A stretch of DNA of 64,000 bases, from the NCBI GenBank assembly GCA_048264125.1, contig JBLXDM010000012.1, positions 1-64,000 on the forward strand, read 5' to 3'. Origin of the DNA: M1-B18 sp048264125 (GTDB lineage: Bacteria > Bacillota > Clostridia > Peptostreptococcales > Natronincolaceae). Every line of letters starts with the position of its first letter. The stretch's first letter is position 1. This document shows positions 1-8,476 of this stretch, piece by piece. A model generated the notes under the pieces. That model made no database searches. It was not told the origin of the DNA and saw only the letters and a list, made by a program, of their open reading frames with translations. The position numbers and the translations under genes are program-made.

Positions 1-55
1 TTTCTGGGTTCCATTTTTCTAAATGGATAAAATTTATGCTGGCTTAATATCTATA

Positions 56-76
56 CTGTTCAGTTTTCAAAGACCT
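56..76 (-). other. rRNA operon leader (operon lies left of window)
   Basis: Read on the minus strand this carries TCTTTGAAAACTGAACAG, the leader motif that commonly precedes 16S rRNA genes in Firmicutes. No rRNA body is inside the window, so the operon is inferred to begin to the left, transcribed leftward. The two strong promoters just upstream agree with this. Confidence 0.7.
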
Positions 77-122
77 GTTTTTTAGGACTCTTGTCCTATC
101 GCCATCTATCGGCGACTTATAT

Positions 123-151
123 ACTATATCACGTTTTAATGATTATGTCAA
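123..151 (-). promoter_or_regulatory. rRNA promoter, proximal of a tandem pair
   Basis: Minus-strand TTGACA (146-151), a 17-bp spacer, and TATAGT (123-128). The spacer end AAAACGTG and the downstream GTCGCC are shared with the second promoter about 80 bp upstream. A near-consensus tandem pair followed by a 16S-type leader is typical of rrn operons. Confidence 0.8.
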
Positions 152-201
152 CATCTTTTTCGTTGCCATATTTTGTCGCTTTAAGTAACGGCGACTTAAA
201 T

Positions 202-230
202 ACTATACCACGTTTTAAATGGTGAATCAA
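202..230 (-). promoter_or_regulatory. rRNA promoter, distal of a tandem pair
   Basis: Minus-strand TTGATT (225-230), a 17-bp spacer and TATAGT (202-207). It repeats the spacer end and start region of the proximal promoter, so the two look like a duplication. Each is followed by a short GTCGC...GCGAC inverted repeat. Confidence 0.75.
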
Positions 231-477
231 CATATATTTTTTACCATACAAGTGCTTTTTATCCACAGAATTTCCTGCCCATTCTTTTCTTCAATTACAC
301 TATAGCACCTTTCAATTCTATCTCATTTATATTGTCGTATAAACGCATTATATAATGCTTACTATGCATAGTCTTCTTTCCTTATATATAATGTAAGTTT
401 TAATTTATCATCTTCTAAGTTCTATCCATGCATTATATTTATCCCGGAGCTCTACCCCTGCCACGTTGATTTTAGAC
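231..477. other. Intergenic, AT-rich, no gene seen
   Basis: No convincing reading frame, RNA or repeat was found between the distal rRNA promoter and the terminator of the next gene. Confidence 0.5.
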
Positions 478-503
478 AAAAAAAGAAGCCAGTCAATGGC
501 TTC
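478..503 (-). terminator. Rho-independent terminator
   Basis: Minus-strand hairpin GAAGCCA/TGGCTTC with a TTGAC loop followed by a run of seven T. It lies just after the stop of the 114-residue protein gene and closes the DUF1576 pair. Confidence 0.85.
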
Positions 504-521
504 AGCTAATTTGATCCTAAC

Positions 522-866
522 TTAATACTTTCTTCTTTCAACTCTTATCATAAGCTTATTATCGTTATATATAACCTCATTATCATCAATCATCATCCCA
601 ACAAGATTAAGCTCATCGAAGACTTCACCTTCACCCACCATCTCCCATAGGTATTCCTCCACCTGCTCTTGTCGAGGGGTGTCCAGAGAGGACTTTAGAT
701 CTTCTATCAGCTTGTCTACATTTTCCTTTGTATTACATTGGAATATTAGCTCAAGCCTGTCGTCTATATCCTTTAAATCAATCTGCAATTGACTGGCCCC
801 TAATTTAAATGAAAAATTAGTCAGCTCATTTACAATTTTTAACATCCTGACTGCTTCGTGATCCAA
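522..866 (-). CDS. Hypothetical protein, partner of DUF1576 gene
   Basis: A 114-residue acidic soluble protein with no membrane segment or signal peptide. I do not recognise a family with known function. The sequence is mostly charged amphipathic helix (residues 1-70) followed by short strand-like stretches. It starts 2 bp after the stop of the upstream membrane gene (868-2175), so the two are almost certainly co-transcribed and perhaps translationally coupled. A rho-independent terminator follows at once. A regulatory or accessory role for the membrane protein is inference from this arrangement only. Confidence 0.7.
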   Translation of the reverse strand: MDHEAVRMLKIVNELTNFSFKLGASQLQIDLKDIDDRLELIFQCNTKENVDKLIEDLKSSLDTPRQEQVEEYLWEMVGEGEVFDELNLVGMMIDDNEVIYNDNKLMIRVERRKY

Positions 867-867
867 A

Positions 868-2175
868 TTAGACTTCCTTTCTTAAGCTTTCAAATATAGG
901 TACTAATACCGCTGCCACTATACCACCTGAAAAGCCATTGTTATATAGGTTCATTGCGCCATGCAGAGATCCCACATTCATCACCAGAGCCATATGGACA
1001 ACGCCTGCAATAATACCTGCAGTCCAACCGAAGACGCCTGCTATTGGAGCCAGGGTAGTTCCAAATAGAGCTGCCAGAAGAGGTCCCGTCGCATTTACCT
1101 CCCATTGCATCACACTGCTGGCTAACAACACCCCCAGCATGATAGGAAGGATATTTTTTGTATGCTTTCCAAAGGCTCCGAAGCCTGCAACAGTCAATAT
1201 GCCACCTATTATAGGTCCATTAAGCTGCCCCTTCACCAGAAGAACATAGCTGGTGGTTATTACACCTAGTATAGCCATATTTATAAGCGTTAATCCAAAG
1301 CCCTCTAGTAAAACGAAATCCTCTACTGCCCTACCGCTACGCTTTAATAGTCTTCCATATCCCTTAAAGGATTTATTATTAAAGACATATCCAAATACAA
1401 GTATAGAAGCAAAGAGTAAATACAGATATATTCCCAGTTCCTTATTATGTCCGCTCGCCACAATAGCTCTTTTTTCATTTTCCAGTGTAAAGGCCCTCAT
1501 CACTGCCATAAATATAGTGCCCACAATACCACAGGTAAAACCTAGATTGTAAAGATTAAAGCCCTGATGGAACTTTACAAAGTGTGCAGCCAATGGCGGT
1601 AAAACAAAGCCTGCCAGAATACCTGCCAGATATCCTGCTACAACTGCTACTCCAACTGGAAAGCCTAGACCAAAGCTAATTTGACTCACCAATGGGCCCA
1701 GTGCCGTACCAAAAAAAGCAATAAGGATAAACTTACTGAATTTTTCACCCTTATACTTGCTGTATAGATATACGCCCAGCATTATGGCCCATACATTATA
1801 GATGTTTTTACCGAAGAGAGCAAAGCCTCCAACCGTAAAAACAGCCGCCATAGTGGTTCCATTCATGTTTACCTTGTTCTTTTTTGCTATTAGGGTACAT
1901 AGCACCATCAGTATCCCCGCGTTAAAAAAGGCTGAACCGATATTTCCTATTTCCATATAGTCAGATACCAGTATACTTCTATCTACAGCTATCCTTCCTA
2001 GTCCACTGATGATCTCCTGTGGGCTATTGAAGATAAAGGCAGATAGTAGAACTATTACTGAATATAAGAGCATAAAGTTGTATTTGACTTTTTCGTCAAC
2101 TGCAATAACCTTATCCACCTCTGTAGATTTCAACTCCTCTTTTGACTGTACCTGCAGCTCTGCTGAATTTTGCAT
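868..2175 (-). CDS. DUF1576 family multipass membrane protein
   Basis: A 435-residue polytopic membrane protein. After a charged N-terminal tail of about 30 residues there are roughly a dozen hydrophobic segments arranged as two similar halves, each with a GGFALFGK- or GGFGAFGK-like motif followed by 'N..P.MLGV' and ending with 'G.NLYN.GF.GG'. That internal duplication matches the DUF1576 family of Firmicute membrane proteins, whose substrate is unknown. The repeated halves suggest a transporter or channel with inverted topology, which is inference. It is the first gene of a two-gene unit with the 114-residue protein. Confidence 0.8.
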   Translation of the reverse strand: MQNSAELQVQSKEELKSTEVDKVIAVDEKVKYNFMLLYSVIVLLSAFIFNSPQEIISGLGRIAVDRSILVSDYMEIGNIGSAFFNAGILMVLCTLIAKKNKVNMNGTTMAAVFTVGGFALFGKNIYNVWAIMLGVYLYSKYKGEKFSKFILIAFFGTALGPLVSQISFGLGFPVGVAVVAGYLAGILAGFVLPPLAAHFVKFHQGFNLYNLGFTCGIVGTIFMAVMRAFTLENEKRAIVASGHNKELGIYLYLLFASILVFGYVFNNKSFKGYGRLLKRSGRAVEDFVLLEGFGLTLINMAILGVITTSYVLLVKGQLNGPIIGGILTVAGFGAFGKHTKNILPIMLGVLLASSVMQWEVNATGPLLAALFGTTLAPIAGVFGWTAGIIAGVVHMALVMNVGSLHGAMNLYNNGFSGGIVAAVLVPIFESLRKEV

Positions 2176-2444
2176 TATAATCCTCCTACTATAATAGTTA
2201 CAGAATAAGGGCTATACCCCCATTCCTTCACGGAAGTCCTTGCTTCCAAGATTTATCACCTGTATACCTGCATAAAAATCCACTTGTTTTTGCTTTGTAT
2301 ACAATAATCATTATAATTATATAATTTTTTGTCGAACTTCTCAATGATTATTTCAAAAGTGATTCATCTAATTGTTTCCTATTATCAAAGTAGGCCCTAT
2401 AGGCAATATATCCACCTTTAAAAGATAGCAGAAACTACCCTGTA

Positions 2445-2906
2445 TTATATGCTCTTTAACAGATTTGCCATCTCTATGGCTGTAACAGCTGCCTCAAAGC
2501 CTTTATTTCCTGCCTTTGTGCCTGCTCTCTCTATAGCCTGCTCTATGGTATCCACCGTCAACACTCCAAAGATTGTAGGAATCTCTGTTTCAAGGCCCAC
2601 TAGGGCAACTCCCTTTGTTACCTCGCCTGAAACATAGTCAAAATGCGGTGTTGCTCCTCTGATTACCGCTCCCAAGCAAATAACAGCATCATATCGTTCC
2701 GACTTGGCAAGCTTCTTTGCCACCAATGGAATCTCAAAGGCTCCGGGCACCCAAGATATTTCTATATCCTCCTCTTCACCGCCATGACGCTTAATGGCAT
2801 CTATCGCTCCATCTAAAAGCTTACCTCCTATAAATTCATTAAATCTTCCTACCACAATACCAAACTTTAAATCCTTAGCAATTAGTTTACCCTCAAATAT
2901 CTTCAT
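2445..2906 (-). CDS. ribH: 6,7-dimethyl-8-ribityllumazine synthase
   Basis: A 153-residue lumazine synthase, the usual family length. It condenses 5-amino-6-ribitylamino-uracil with dihydroxybutanone phosphate in the penultimate step of riboflavin synthesis, and the family assembles into pentamers or 60-subunit shells. Visible features are the 'VGRFNEFI' N-terminal strand, 'WVPGAFEIP' around residues 52-60, 'CLGAVIRGATPHFDYV' near 76-91 and 'GVLTVDTIEQA' near 114-124. It is the last gene of the rib operon; its ribosome binding site lies inside the final codons of ribBA one base upstream of its gap, so it is tightly coupled. Confidence 0.97.
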   Translation of the reverse strand: MKIFEGKLIAKDLKFGIVVGRFNEFIGGKLLDGAIDAIKRHGGEEEDIEISWVPGAFEIPLVAKKLAKSERYDAVICLGAVIRGATPHFDYVSGEVTKGVALVGLETEIPTIFGVLTVDTIEQAIERAGTKAGNKGFEAAVTAIEMANLLKSI

Positions 2907-2907
2907 A

Positions 2908-4122
2908 TTATTTCTCCTCCTTAAATTCCAGCATATGTCCTAATTTTGATTTTTTGGTTTTTAAATAATAGGCGTTGCTTTCGTTATGATTCATTTGGAT
3001 AGGTACTCTTTCCACTACTTCTAGGTTGTATCCAGCTAAGCCTACAAGCTTTTTAGGGTTGTTGGTCATAAGTCGTATCCTTTTAACACCCAGGTCCTTT
3101 AGTATCTGCGCACCTATACCATAATCCCTCATGTCCTCTGGGAAACCCAGTGCTAGATTTGCCTCAACGGTGTCATATCCCTTATCCTGCAGCGCATAGG
3201 CCTTTAGCTTGTTGATCAGACCTATTCCTCTGCCCTCCTGCCTCATATACAGGATTATACCACTTCCTGCTGCCTCTATTTTCTTCATGGCTGCAGCCAG
3301 CTGATCCCCACAGTCGCATCTTAAGGAGCCAAAGGCATCCCCCGTCAGACATTCGGAATGAACCCTTATTAATACGGGCTCTTCTCCAGCTACATCTCCC
3401 TTTACCAAAGCTACATGATGCTCATTATTCAAGGTGTTTACATATCCAACTATCTTGAAATCCCCATATTTTGTAGGCATATTGGCTTCGGTTTCTCTCT
3501 TTATCAGCCGTTCGTTTTTTCGTCTGTAGGCAATAAGATCCGCTATGGTAACTATTTTCAGCTCATGCTCCTTGATGAATTCCATCAGCTCAGGAACCCT
3601 AGCCATGGTGCCATCCTCATTCATTATTTCACAAATGACCCCTGCAGGCTTAAGGCCCGCCATTACTGCCAGATCAACCGAAGCCTCCGTGTGGCCTGTT
3701 CTTGTCAAAACCCCTCCTGTTTTAGCGGCTAAGGGAAAAATATGCCCCGGCCTTTTAAAATCCAAGGGCTTTACATTTTCCTCCACAGCCTTTTTTATGG
3801 TATGGGCCCTTTCAAAGGCTGAAATACCCGTTGTTGTTTCTGCATGATCTATTGATACTGTAAAGGCAGTCCCATACTCATCTGTATTTCTTATAACCAT
3901 CTGAGGCAGCTCCAGCTGCTTAAGCCTATCCTCGGTCATAGGAAGACAAATTAGCCCCCTTCCATGCTTAGCCATGAAATTTATTATTTCAGGGGTGGCA
4001 AGCTCTGCTGCACAAACTAAATCCCCCTCGTTCTCACGATCCTCGTCATCTACTACGACTATAATTTTTCCGTTTCTAATATCCTCTATAGCCTCTTCTA
4101 TTGTGTTAAATTGATACTTCAT
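2908..4122 (-). CDS. ribBA: Bifunctional DHBP synthase / GTP cyclohydrolase II
   Basis: A 404-residue fusion. The N-terminal half (about 1-200) is 3,4-dihydroxy-2-butanone-4-phosphate synthase with the acidic DDEDRENEGD loop at residues 25-34 and 'GHTEASVDLA' further on. The C-terminal half is GTP cyclohydrolase II with the zinc cysteine cluster 'CLTG..FGSLRCDCG' and the 'RQEGRGIGL' loop. It supplies both starting branches of riboflavin synthesis. It lies third in ribD-ribE-ribBA-ribH and ends in GGAGGAGAAATAA, which is also the ribosome binding site of ribH. Confidence 0.97.
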   Translation of the reverse strand: MKYQFNTIEEAIEDIRNGKIIVVVDDEDRENEGDLVCAAELATPEIINFMAKHGRGLICLPMTEDRLKQLELPQMVIRNTDEYGTAFTVSIDHAETTTGISAFERAHTIKKAVEENVKPLDFKRPGHIFPLAAKTGGVLTRTGHTEASVDLAVMAGLKPAGVICEIMNEDGTMARVPELMEFIKEHELKIVTIADLIAYRRKNERLIKRETEANMPTKYGDFKIVGYVNTLNNEHHVALVKGDVAGEEPVLIRVHSECLTGDAFGSLRCDCGDQLAAAMKKIEAAGSGIILYMRQEGRGIGLINKLKAYALQDKGYDTVEANLALGFPEDMRDYGIGAQILKDLGVKRIRLMTNNPKKLVGLAGYNLEVVERVPIQMNHNESNAYYLKTKKSKLGHMLEFKEEK

Positions 4123-4139
4123 TTTTGTCTCACCCTTTC

Positions 4140-4796
4140 TTATTTTACAAAGCCGTATTTTGCCAGCAGCGCCATACTAATATCCTTTTTTTCCTCTTTT
4201 GGTGCAGCATTAAAGCCCAGAAGCCTTTCTACATATTTTCCCACCATATCACACTCAAGATTCACATAATCTCCAACTGCTTTACCCATAAGGGTGGTTT
4301 CATCCCTAGTGTGGGGTATAACGGAAACCTTGAAAACCCTCTCATCTAAGTGGGCTACCGTTAGACTAACGCCGTCTATTGCTATGGAGCCCTTTAAAAT
4401 AATATACTTCATAAGCTCTGGTGCCGGCTCCACCGTTATCCATACGGCATTGTCCTCCTTTTCGTAATGTCGGATGATACCAACGTCATCGATATGCCCG
4501 CTGACTATATGGCCCCCCAGCCGGTCACCGACGGCTACTGCCCTCTCTAGATTTACTCTGCTGCCGATGATCAGCTCCCTTAAATTGCTCCTTCTCATGG
4601 TTTCTGCCATTACATCCACCCTAAAGCTGTTTCTATCAAATTGATTTACCGTCAGACAAACTCCATTGGTTGCTATACTGTCCCCCAGTCTGACATCCTC
4701 CAGGACCCTTTTGGCTTCAATATTTATGGAGGCACCGTCTCCGCTTTTAGATATGCTCCTTATCCTTCCAATCTCCTCAACAATTCCCGTGAACAT
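4140..4796 (-). CDS. ribE: Riboflavin synthase, alpha chain
   Basis: A 218-residue riboflavin synthase made of two similar lumazine-binding barrels; it starts with the family signature 'MFTGIVEEIG' and has the second-half counterpart 'HIVSGHIDDVG' near residue 97. It dismutates two lumazine molecules into riboflavin. The C-terminus (about 200-218) is longer than the minimal enzyme and is charged. The start codon lies inside the 3' end of ribD, a 20-base overlap, so translation is likely coupled. Confidence 0.96.
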   Translation of the reverse strand: MFTGIVEEIGRIRSISKSGDGASINIEAKRVLEDVRLGDSIATNGVCLTVNQFDRNSFRVDVMAETMRRSNLRELIIGSRVNLERAVAVGDRLGGHIVSGHIDDVGIIRHYEKEDNAVWITVEPAPELMKYIILKGSIAIDGVSLTVAHLDERVFKVSVIPHTRDETTLMGKAVGDYVNLECDMVGKYVERLLGFNAAPKEEKKDISMALLAKYGFVK

Positions 4797-5904
4797 AGTT
4801 ATCTTTCCCTTCTAAATAGCCTTCAATAAGAATATCCTCCCCAAAGCTCCGAAGCCTGATATTTGACATCTGAAAGGCATCTCTTACCAGCTGTTTTCCC
4901 ATTCCCTCTACCGGAGTCAGGGCTTCCCTTCCACCCAAAATTTTAGGTGCTATAAAGGTCATTACCTTGTCCACCACTCCAGCCTCTAGGGCGGAGTAGT
5001 TCAAGGTTCCTCCACCCTCCAGCAGTACGCTGTCAAGCTGCAATTTTCCCAGCTCCTCCATTAATAGCCTCAAAGGCACCCTTCCTTCTTCCTGTGGAAG
5101 CACCAGCAGCTTAACCCCCAAGGCCTCCAGTGCCTTTTGCTTGCCTATATCGGATAAATCTGTGGTGGCAACGATGGTAGGCTGTTCTCCTGCTGTTTTA
5201 ACCACTCTGCTTTCCAACGGTATTCTACATCTGCTGTCAACTATAATCCTTGTAGGATGCCGCACTTCTTTACCAGGTATTCTTGTATTTAATAAAGGGT
5301 CGTCCTTTAGTACCGTTGAGATACCCACCATTATTCCTGCCATTCTGTCTCTGATGGTATGTACAAAGTCCCTCGATTCTTGGTTGCTAATCCATTTGGA
5401 GTCCCCTGCTGCTGTGGCTATCTTTCCATCTAGGCTCATGGCTGTTTTAAGCAGACAAAAGGGCAATCCAGTGGTTATATATTTTATAAATATCTCATTA
5501 AGCTCCAAAGCCTCTTTCTCCAGCACTCCCGTTGTCACCTCTATTCCCTGCTGCCTTAGGATTCCTATCCCTCTGCCGGCAACCTTAGGATTAGGATCGG
5601 TGGTGGCTACTACCACCCTGGATATTTTACCTTTTATGATCGCATCCACACAAGGGGGTGTCTTTCCATGATGAGAGCAGGGCTCAAGGCTGACATACAT
5701 AGTTGCTCCCTCTGCCTTAAAATCCAGCTTCTTTAAGGCATTTACCTCTGCGTGATCGCCACCAAAAAAATGATGATAGCCTTCGGCGATTATACCGCCA
5801 TCCTTGACTACTACTGCCCCCACCAAAGGATTGGGCCTGGTTTTACCCCATCCGAGTCTTGCCAGCTCCAATGCTCGCCCCATATATAATTCATCCATAT
5901 CCAC
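4777..5904 (-). CDS. ribD: Bifunctional deaminase/reductase of riboflavin synthesis
   Basis: A 375-residue RibD. The N-terminal deaminase domain (about 1-145) has the zinc motif HAEVNAL and 'SLEPCSHHGKTPPC'; the C-terminal reductase domain (about 150-365) contains 'MSLDGKIA', 'DDPLLNTR' and 'EGGGTLN'. It deaminates and then reduces the pyrimidine made by GTP cyclohydrolase II. It is the first gene of the operon, about 100 bp after an attenuator hairpin and FMN riboswitch, so expression should fall when FMN is plentiful. Confidence 0.97.
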   Translation of the reverse strand: MDMDELYMGRALELARLGWGKTRPNPLVGAVVVKDGGIIAEGYHHFFGGDHAEVNALKKLDFKAEGATMYVSLEPCSHHGKTPPCVDAIIKGKISRVVVATTDPNPKVAGRGIGILRQQGIEVTTGVLEKEALELNEIFIKYITTGLPFCLLKTAMSLDGKIATAAGDSKWISNQESRDFVHTIRDRMAGIMVGISTVLKDDPLLNTRIPGKEVRHPTRIIVDSRCRIPLESRVVKTAGEQPTIVATTDLSDIGKQKALEALGVKLLVLPQEEGRVPLRLLMEELGKLQLDSVLLEGGGTLNYSALEAGVVDKVMTFIAPKILGGREALTPVEGMGKQLVRDAFQMSNIRLRSFGEDILIEGYLEGKDNYVHGNC

Positions 5905-6007
5905 ACCTCCACATTTAATTATTGAGGAATTTGCCTATTATCATGAGAGTGCATAAATATACCACTTCATCTTTATTATGCAATTAGCTCAATTTATTTT
6001 TCCTTTA

Positions 6008-6046
6008 AATGCAAAATAAAATACCCTGAGTAAATAAACTCAGGGC
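6008..6046 (-). terminator. Attenuator terminator of the rib operon
   Basis: Minus-strand hairpin CCCTGAG/CTCAGGG (arms within 6024-6045) followed by a T-rich run. It lies between the FMN riboswitch and ribD, the normal place for a riboswitch-controlled transcription terminator. Confidence 0.85.
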
Positions 6047-6100
6047 ATATGTCAAAAAATTGTATTTATATACAAAAAAGCTGCACAAAAACACATTCTT

Positions 6101-6224
6101 CATTCCTTCTCTCATCCAGACTGTACTGTCGGCTCTGGAATTACACCAGATCTGCCAAAATGGCTCGCGGGCTTCGTATACACGTTACCGCCGGTCGGGA
6201 ATTTCACCCTGCCCTGAAGGATTA
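6101..6224 (-). promoter_or_regulatory. FMN riboswitch (RFN element)
   Basis: The minus strand contains the conserved RFN blocks in order: GGGCAGGGTGAAATTCCCGA, CCGGCGGTAA, AGCCCGCGAGCC, TGGTGTAATTCCAGAGCCGA, CAGTCTGGATGAGAGAAGGA. It precedes ribD and a terminator hairpin, so FMN binding should terminate transcription of the operon. Confidence 0.97.
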
Positions 6225-6239
6225 TTAAATTATAGTTAT

Positions 6240-6268
6240 AAGATATCATAGGGATAATAAAATATCAA
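6240..6268 (-). promoter_or_regulatory. Probable promoter of the rib operon
   Basis: Minus-strand TTGATA (6263-6268), a 17-bp spacer and TATCTT (6240-6245), placing the start about 10 bases before the riboswitch. It sits in the 50-bp gap after the upstream EamA gene. Confidence 0.5.
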
Positions 6269-6275
6269 TACAAAT

Positions 6276-7208
6276 TTAATGGACGGGAGAAATCTCCTCC
6301 TCCACCAAGACCGCTGGCTGATTCATGGGCTTTGTATAGCTTACTGCCAGTATTCCTGACAAAACAACTACCCCTCCCAGCACCTGCAACGGAAAAAGCC
6401 TTTCTCCCAGCATGAAGTAGGCAGCAAATACCCCTATAAAGGGCATCAGATTTATATAAATGTTGGCTTTTGTTGCCCCCAAATGCTTTAATCCGAAGAG
6501 GTATAAATAATAGCAAAGGGCAGAGCAGAAGAAGGCAAGATAAAGTATACTGACCCAGGACACCGCCGAAATAGGCCCCCAGGCCTTCCTTTCCAGCAAA
6601 GCAAAGGGAACCAGAAAAACCCCTCCATAGAAGCTTTGTCGGGCGGTTAAAAATATCGTGGGATATTTCCCCTCCATCCCCTTATTCAGCATTGCGAATA
6701 TAACCCAGCAAAGGGCTGCCCCCAGCATCAATAGGCTTCCTATTACCTCATTGACATCGGCATTCACTGAAATTGAATTCCCGATAACAAGTGAAACTCC
6801 GATTATAGACAAGGCTACACCTATCCCCTTAGAAAGACTGATGGGTGTTTTGTATACAATTCGGTCCACTGCAATTGTAAATAAAGGTATTAGGGCCAAA
6901 ATAATCGTTGCATTGGCGGCTTTTATAAAGCTTAATCCGTAATTTTCAAACAGGAAGTATGTCGTTACCCCCACCAGCCCGCATAGCATCATGCTTTTCT
7001 TGTCCTGCTTCTCAGTCCTCAAGCCCGGGTATAGCGCTTGAGTTATAACATACAGAACTACCGAGGCGATTATAAATCTAATCAGCGCAAGTGTTGCCGG
7101 CGGCACTTCTCTTAGGGCTATTTTCACCACTGAACTGGATATCCCCCATAAAACAACTGTAATAAATAAAGCTAGATTTGATAAAAGTAAACCTCTCTTT
7201 GCCACCAT
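6276..7208 (-). CDS. EamA family (DMT) transporter
   Basis: A 310-residue membrane protein with ten hydrophobic segments in two EamA repeats (about 10-145 and 160-295), the layout of drug/metabolite exporters. Typical signatures are 'FWG.S....K' near the N-terminus ('LWGISSSVVK') and the end of the second repeat 'FAYFMLGERLFPLQVLGG..VLSGI'. The substrate cannot be told. It lies directly upstream of the rib promoter on the same strand with no obvious terminator between, but the riboswitch leader makes shared regulation unlikely. Confidence 0.85.
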   Translation of the reverse strand: MVAKRGLLLSNLALFITVVLWGISSSVVKIALREVPPATLALIRFIIASVVLYVITQALYPGLRTEKQDKKSMMLCGLVGVTTYFLFENYGLSFIKAANATIILALIPLFTIAVDRIVYKTPISLSKGIGVALSIIGVSLVIGNSISVNADVNEVIGSLLMLGAALCWVIFAMLNKGMEGKYPTIFLTARQSFYGGVFLVPFALLERKAWGPISAVSWVSILYLAFFCSALCYYLYLFGLKHLGATKANIYINLMPFIGVFAAYFMLGERLFPLQVLGGVVVLSGILAVSYTKPMNQPAVLVEEEISPVH

Positions 7209-7335
7209 TGCGCTCCACTCCTCTAAGGTATATTTATTAATTATAATGCTGTGGCATTATTTTGTAAATAACACTTGCACCCTTTCTTTTATCCCTCATA
7301 AGCTAATAAATAACCATATTAAGAGGAGGGATGAT

Positions 7336-7971
7336 ATGCTACAATGCTTTCTGATAGCCCTGGCAATTAGTATAGACAGCTTTAGTGTGGGTATAGCCTA
7401 TGGTATAAAAAATATCAAGGTTCCTTTAAGGTCTATTCTCATACTGGATGTCATATCTATCACCCTACTGAGCATAGGCTTTTTTGCAGGCAATGTATTG
7501 ACTAGGTATATGCCTTCGCTTTTAACCAATATTCTCGGAGCTTGCATTCTCTTTATCATCGGCCTTTGGTATGTCGTACAGGGCTGGCTAAATTACAAAT
7601 ATCCTAAAGAAAGAACAAAGGAAGCAGTGTCCATTGCCATGATCAGTATAAATTCGCTTGGGATTGCAATAAATATAATGAGGGATCCTTCAAGGGTGGA
7701 TTTAGATATTTCAGGTGTTATAGATACCAGAGAGGCTATATTATTGGGCTTTGCTTTAGCCGCCGATTCTTTGGCAGTTGGCCTGGTGGTGGCTTTATCC
7801 TCTTTGACTATGATTTTACTAACGCTTCTGCTGGTGGGAATACTAAATCTGCTGCTCCTGAAGACAGGTATTAATTTTGGTAAAAAATATCTGTCATACC
7901 AGTTTCGTGATAAAACCGCCTTCATCCCGGGAATAATCCTCATTACCCTAGCTCTTATACGATTATTTTAG
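7336..7971 (+). CDS. ytaF: YtaF-type sporulation membrane protein (MntP-like)
   Basis: A 211-residue membrane protein of the MntP superfamily. Two related halves begin 'AISIDSFSVGIAYGI' and 'ALAADSLAVGLVVAL', each with the Asp-Ser pair within a membrane helix seen in this family, separated by a hydrophilic loop at about 95-130. YtaF homologues are found in endospore formers; their substrate is not settled. The start at 7336 was chosen because AGGAGG lies 8 bases before it; a longer frame to 7246 lacks such a site. Confidence 0.8.
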   Translation: MLQCFLIALAISIDSFSVGIAYGIKNIKVPLRSILILDVISITLLSIGFFAGNVLTRYMPSLLTNILGACILFIIGLWYVVQGWLNYKYPKERTKEAVSIAMISINSLGIAINIMRDPSRVDLDISGVIDTREAILLGFALAADSLAVGLVVALSSLTMILLTLLLVGILNLLLLKTGINFGKKYLSYQFRDKTAFIPGIILITLALIRLF

Positions 7972-8049
7972 CCTAATTAATTTATAGCTAATGGACATAA
8001 TAATACAAAGGAAGAATTATGCTGGTTGAGCTACTGAGGAGGGTCATCA

Positions 8050-8418
8050 ATGATCGAGCATTATATAGAAACATTAGTGCTTTATACGATATATGTTTTA
8101 GAGGTTATTGGGATTTTTATAATAGGGTATTCATCGGTAAGAGGCTTTTTTAACTACATACGTAATAAGCTAAAGTTTAATGATACCTGCATCAAAATTG
8201 AGATAGCCAAGGGTTTAGCTCTTGGGCTGGAATTCAAGCTGGGTGGAGAGATACTAAGAACCATATTAGTTCGTACAATGACAGAAATAAAGGTATTGGC
8301 GGCAATAATCGTTCTAAGAGTAGTTTTGACCTTTGTTATACATTGGGAGATATCATCTGAAATTCATCAGGATGAGGAATTGCGCGAAAGTCATTTAAGT
8401 AAAAGAAGATTAAAATAA
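8050..8418 (+). CDS. DUF1622 family small membrane protein
   Basis: A 122-residue protein with hydrophobic segments at about 8-30, and 78-100, and a conserved amphipathic stretch 'KGLALGLEFKLGGEILRT' between them that is typical of DUF1622. Function is unknown for the family. It has a strong GAGGAGG ribosome binding site and lies just before the putative metal exporter gene, in the same direction, with a short gap, so the two may be co-expressed. Confidence 0.8.
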   Translation: MIEHYIETLVLYTIYVLEVIGIFIIGYSSVRGFFNYIRNKLKFNDTCIKIEIAKGLALGLEFKLGGEILRTILVRTMTEIKVLAAIIVLRVVLTFVIHWEISSEIHQDEELRESHLSKRRLK

Positions 8419-8476
8419 GCCTTGTTTCCACCCCCGGATATTGGGTATAATTTTTTCAGAGGATTGGGGGGATGAT

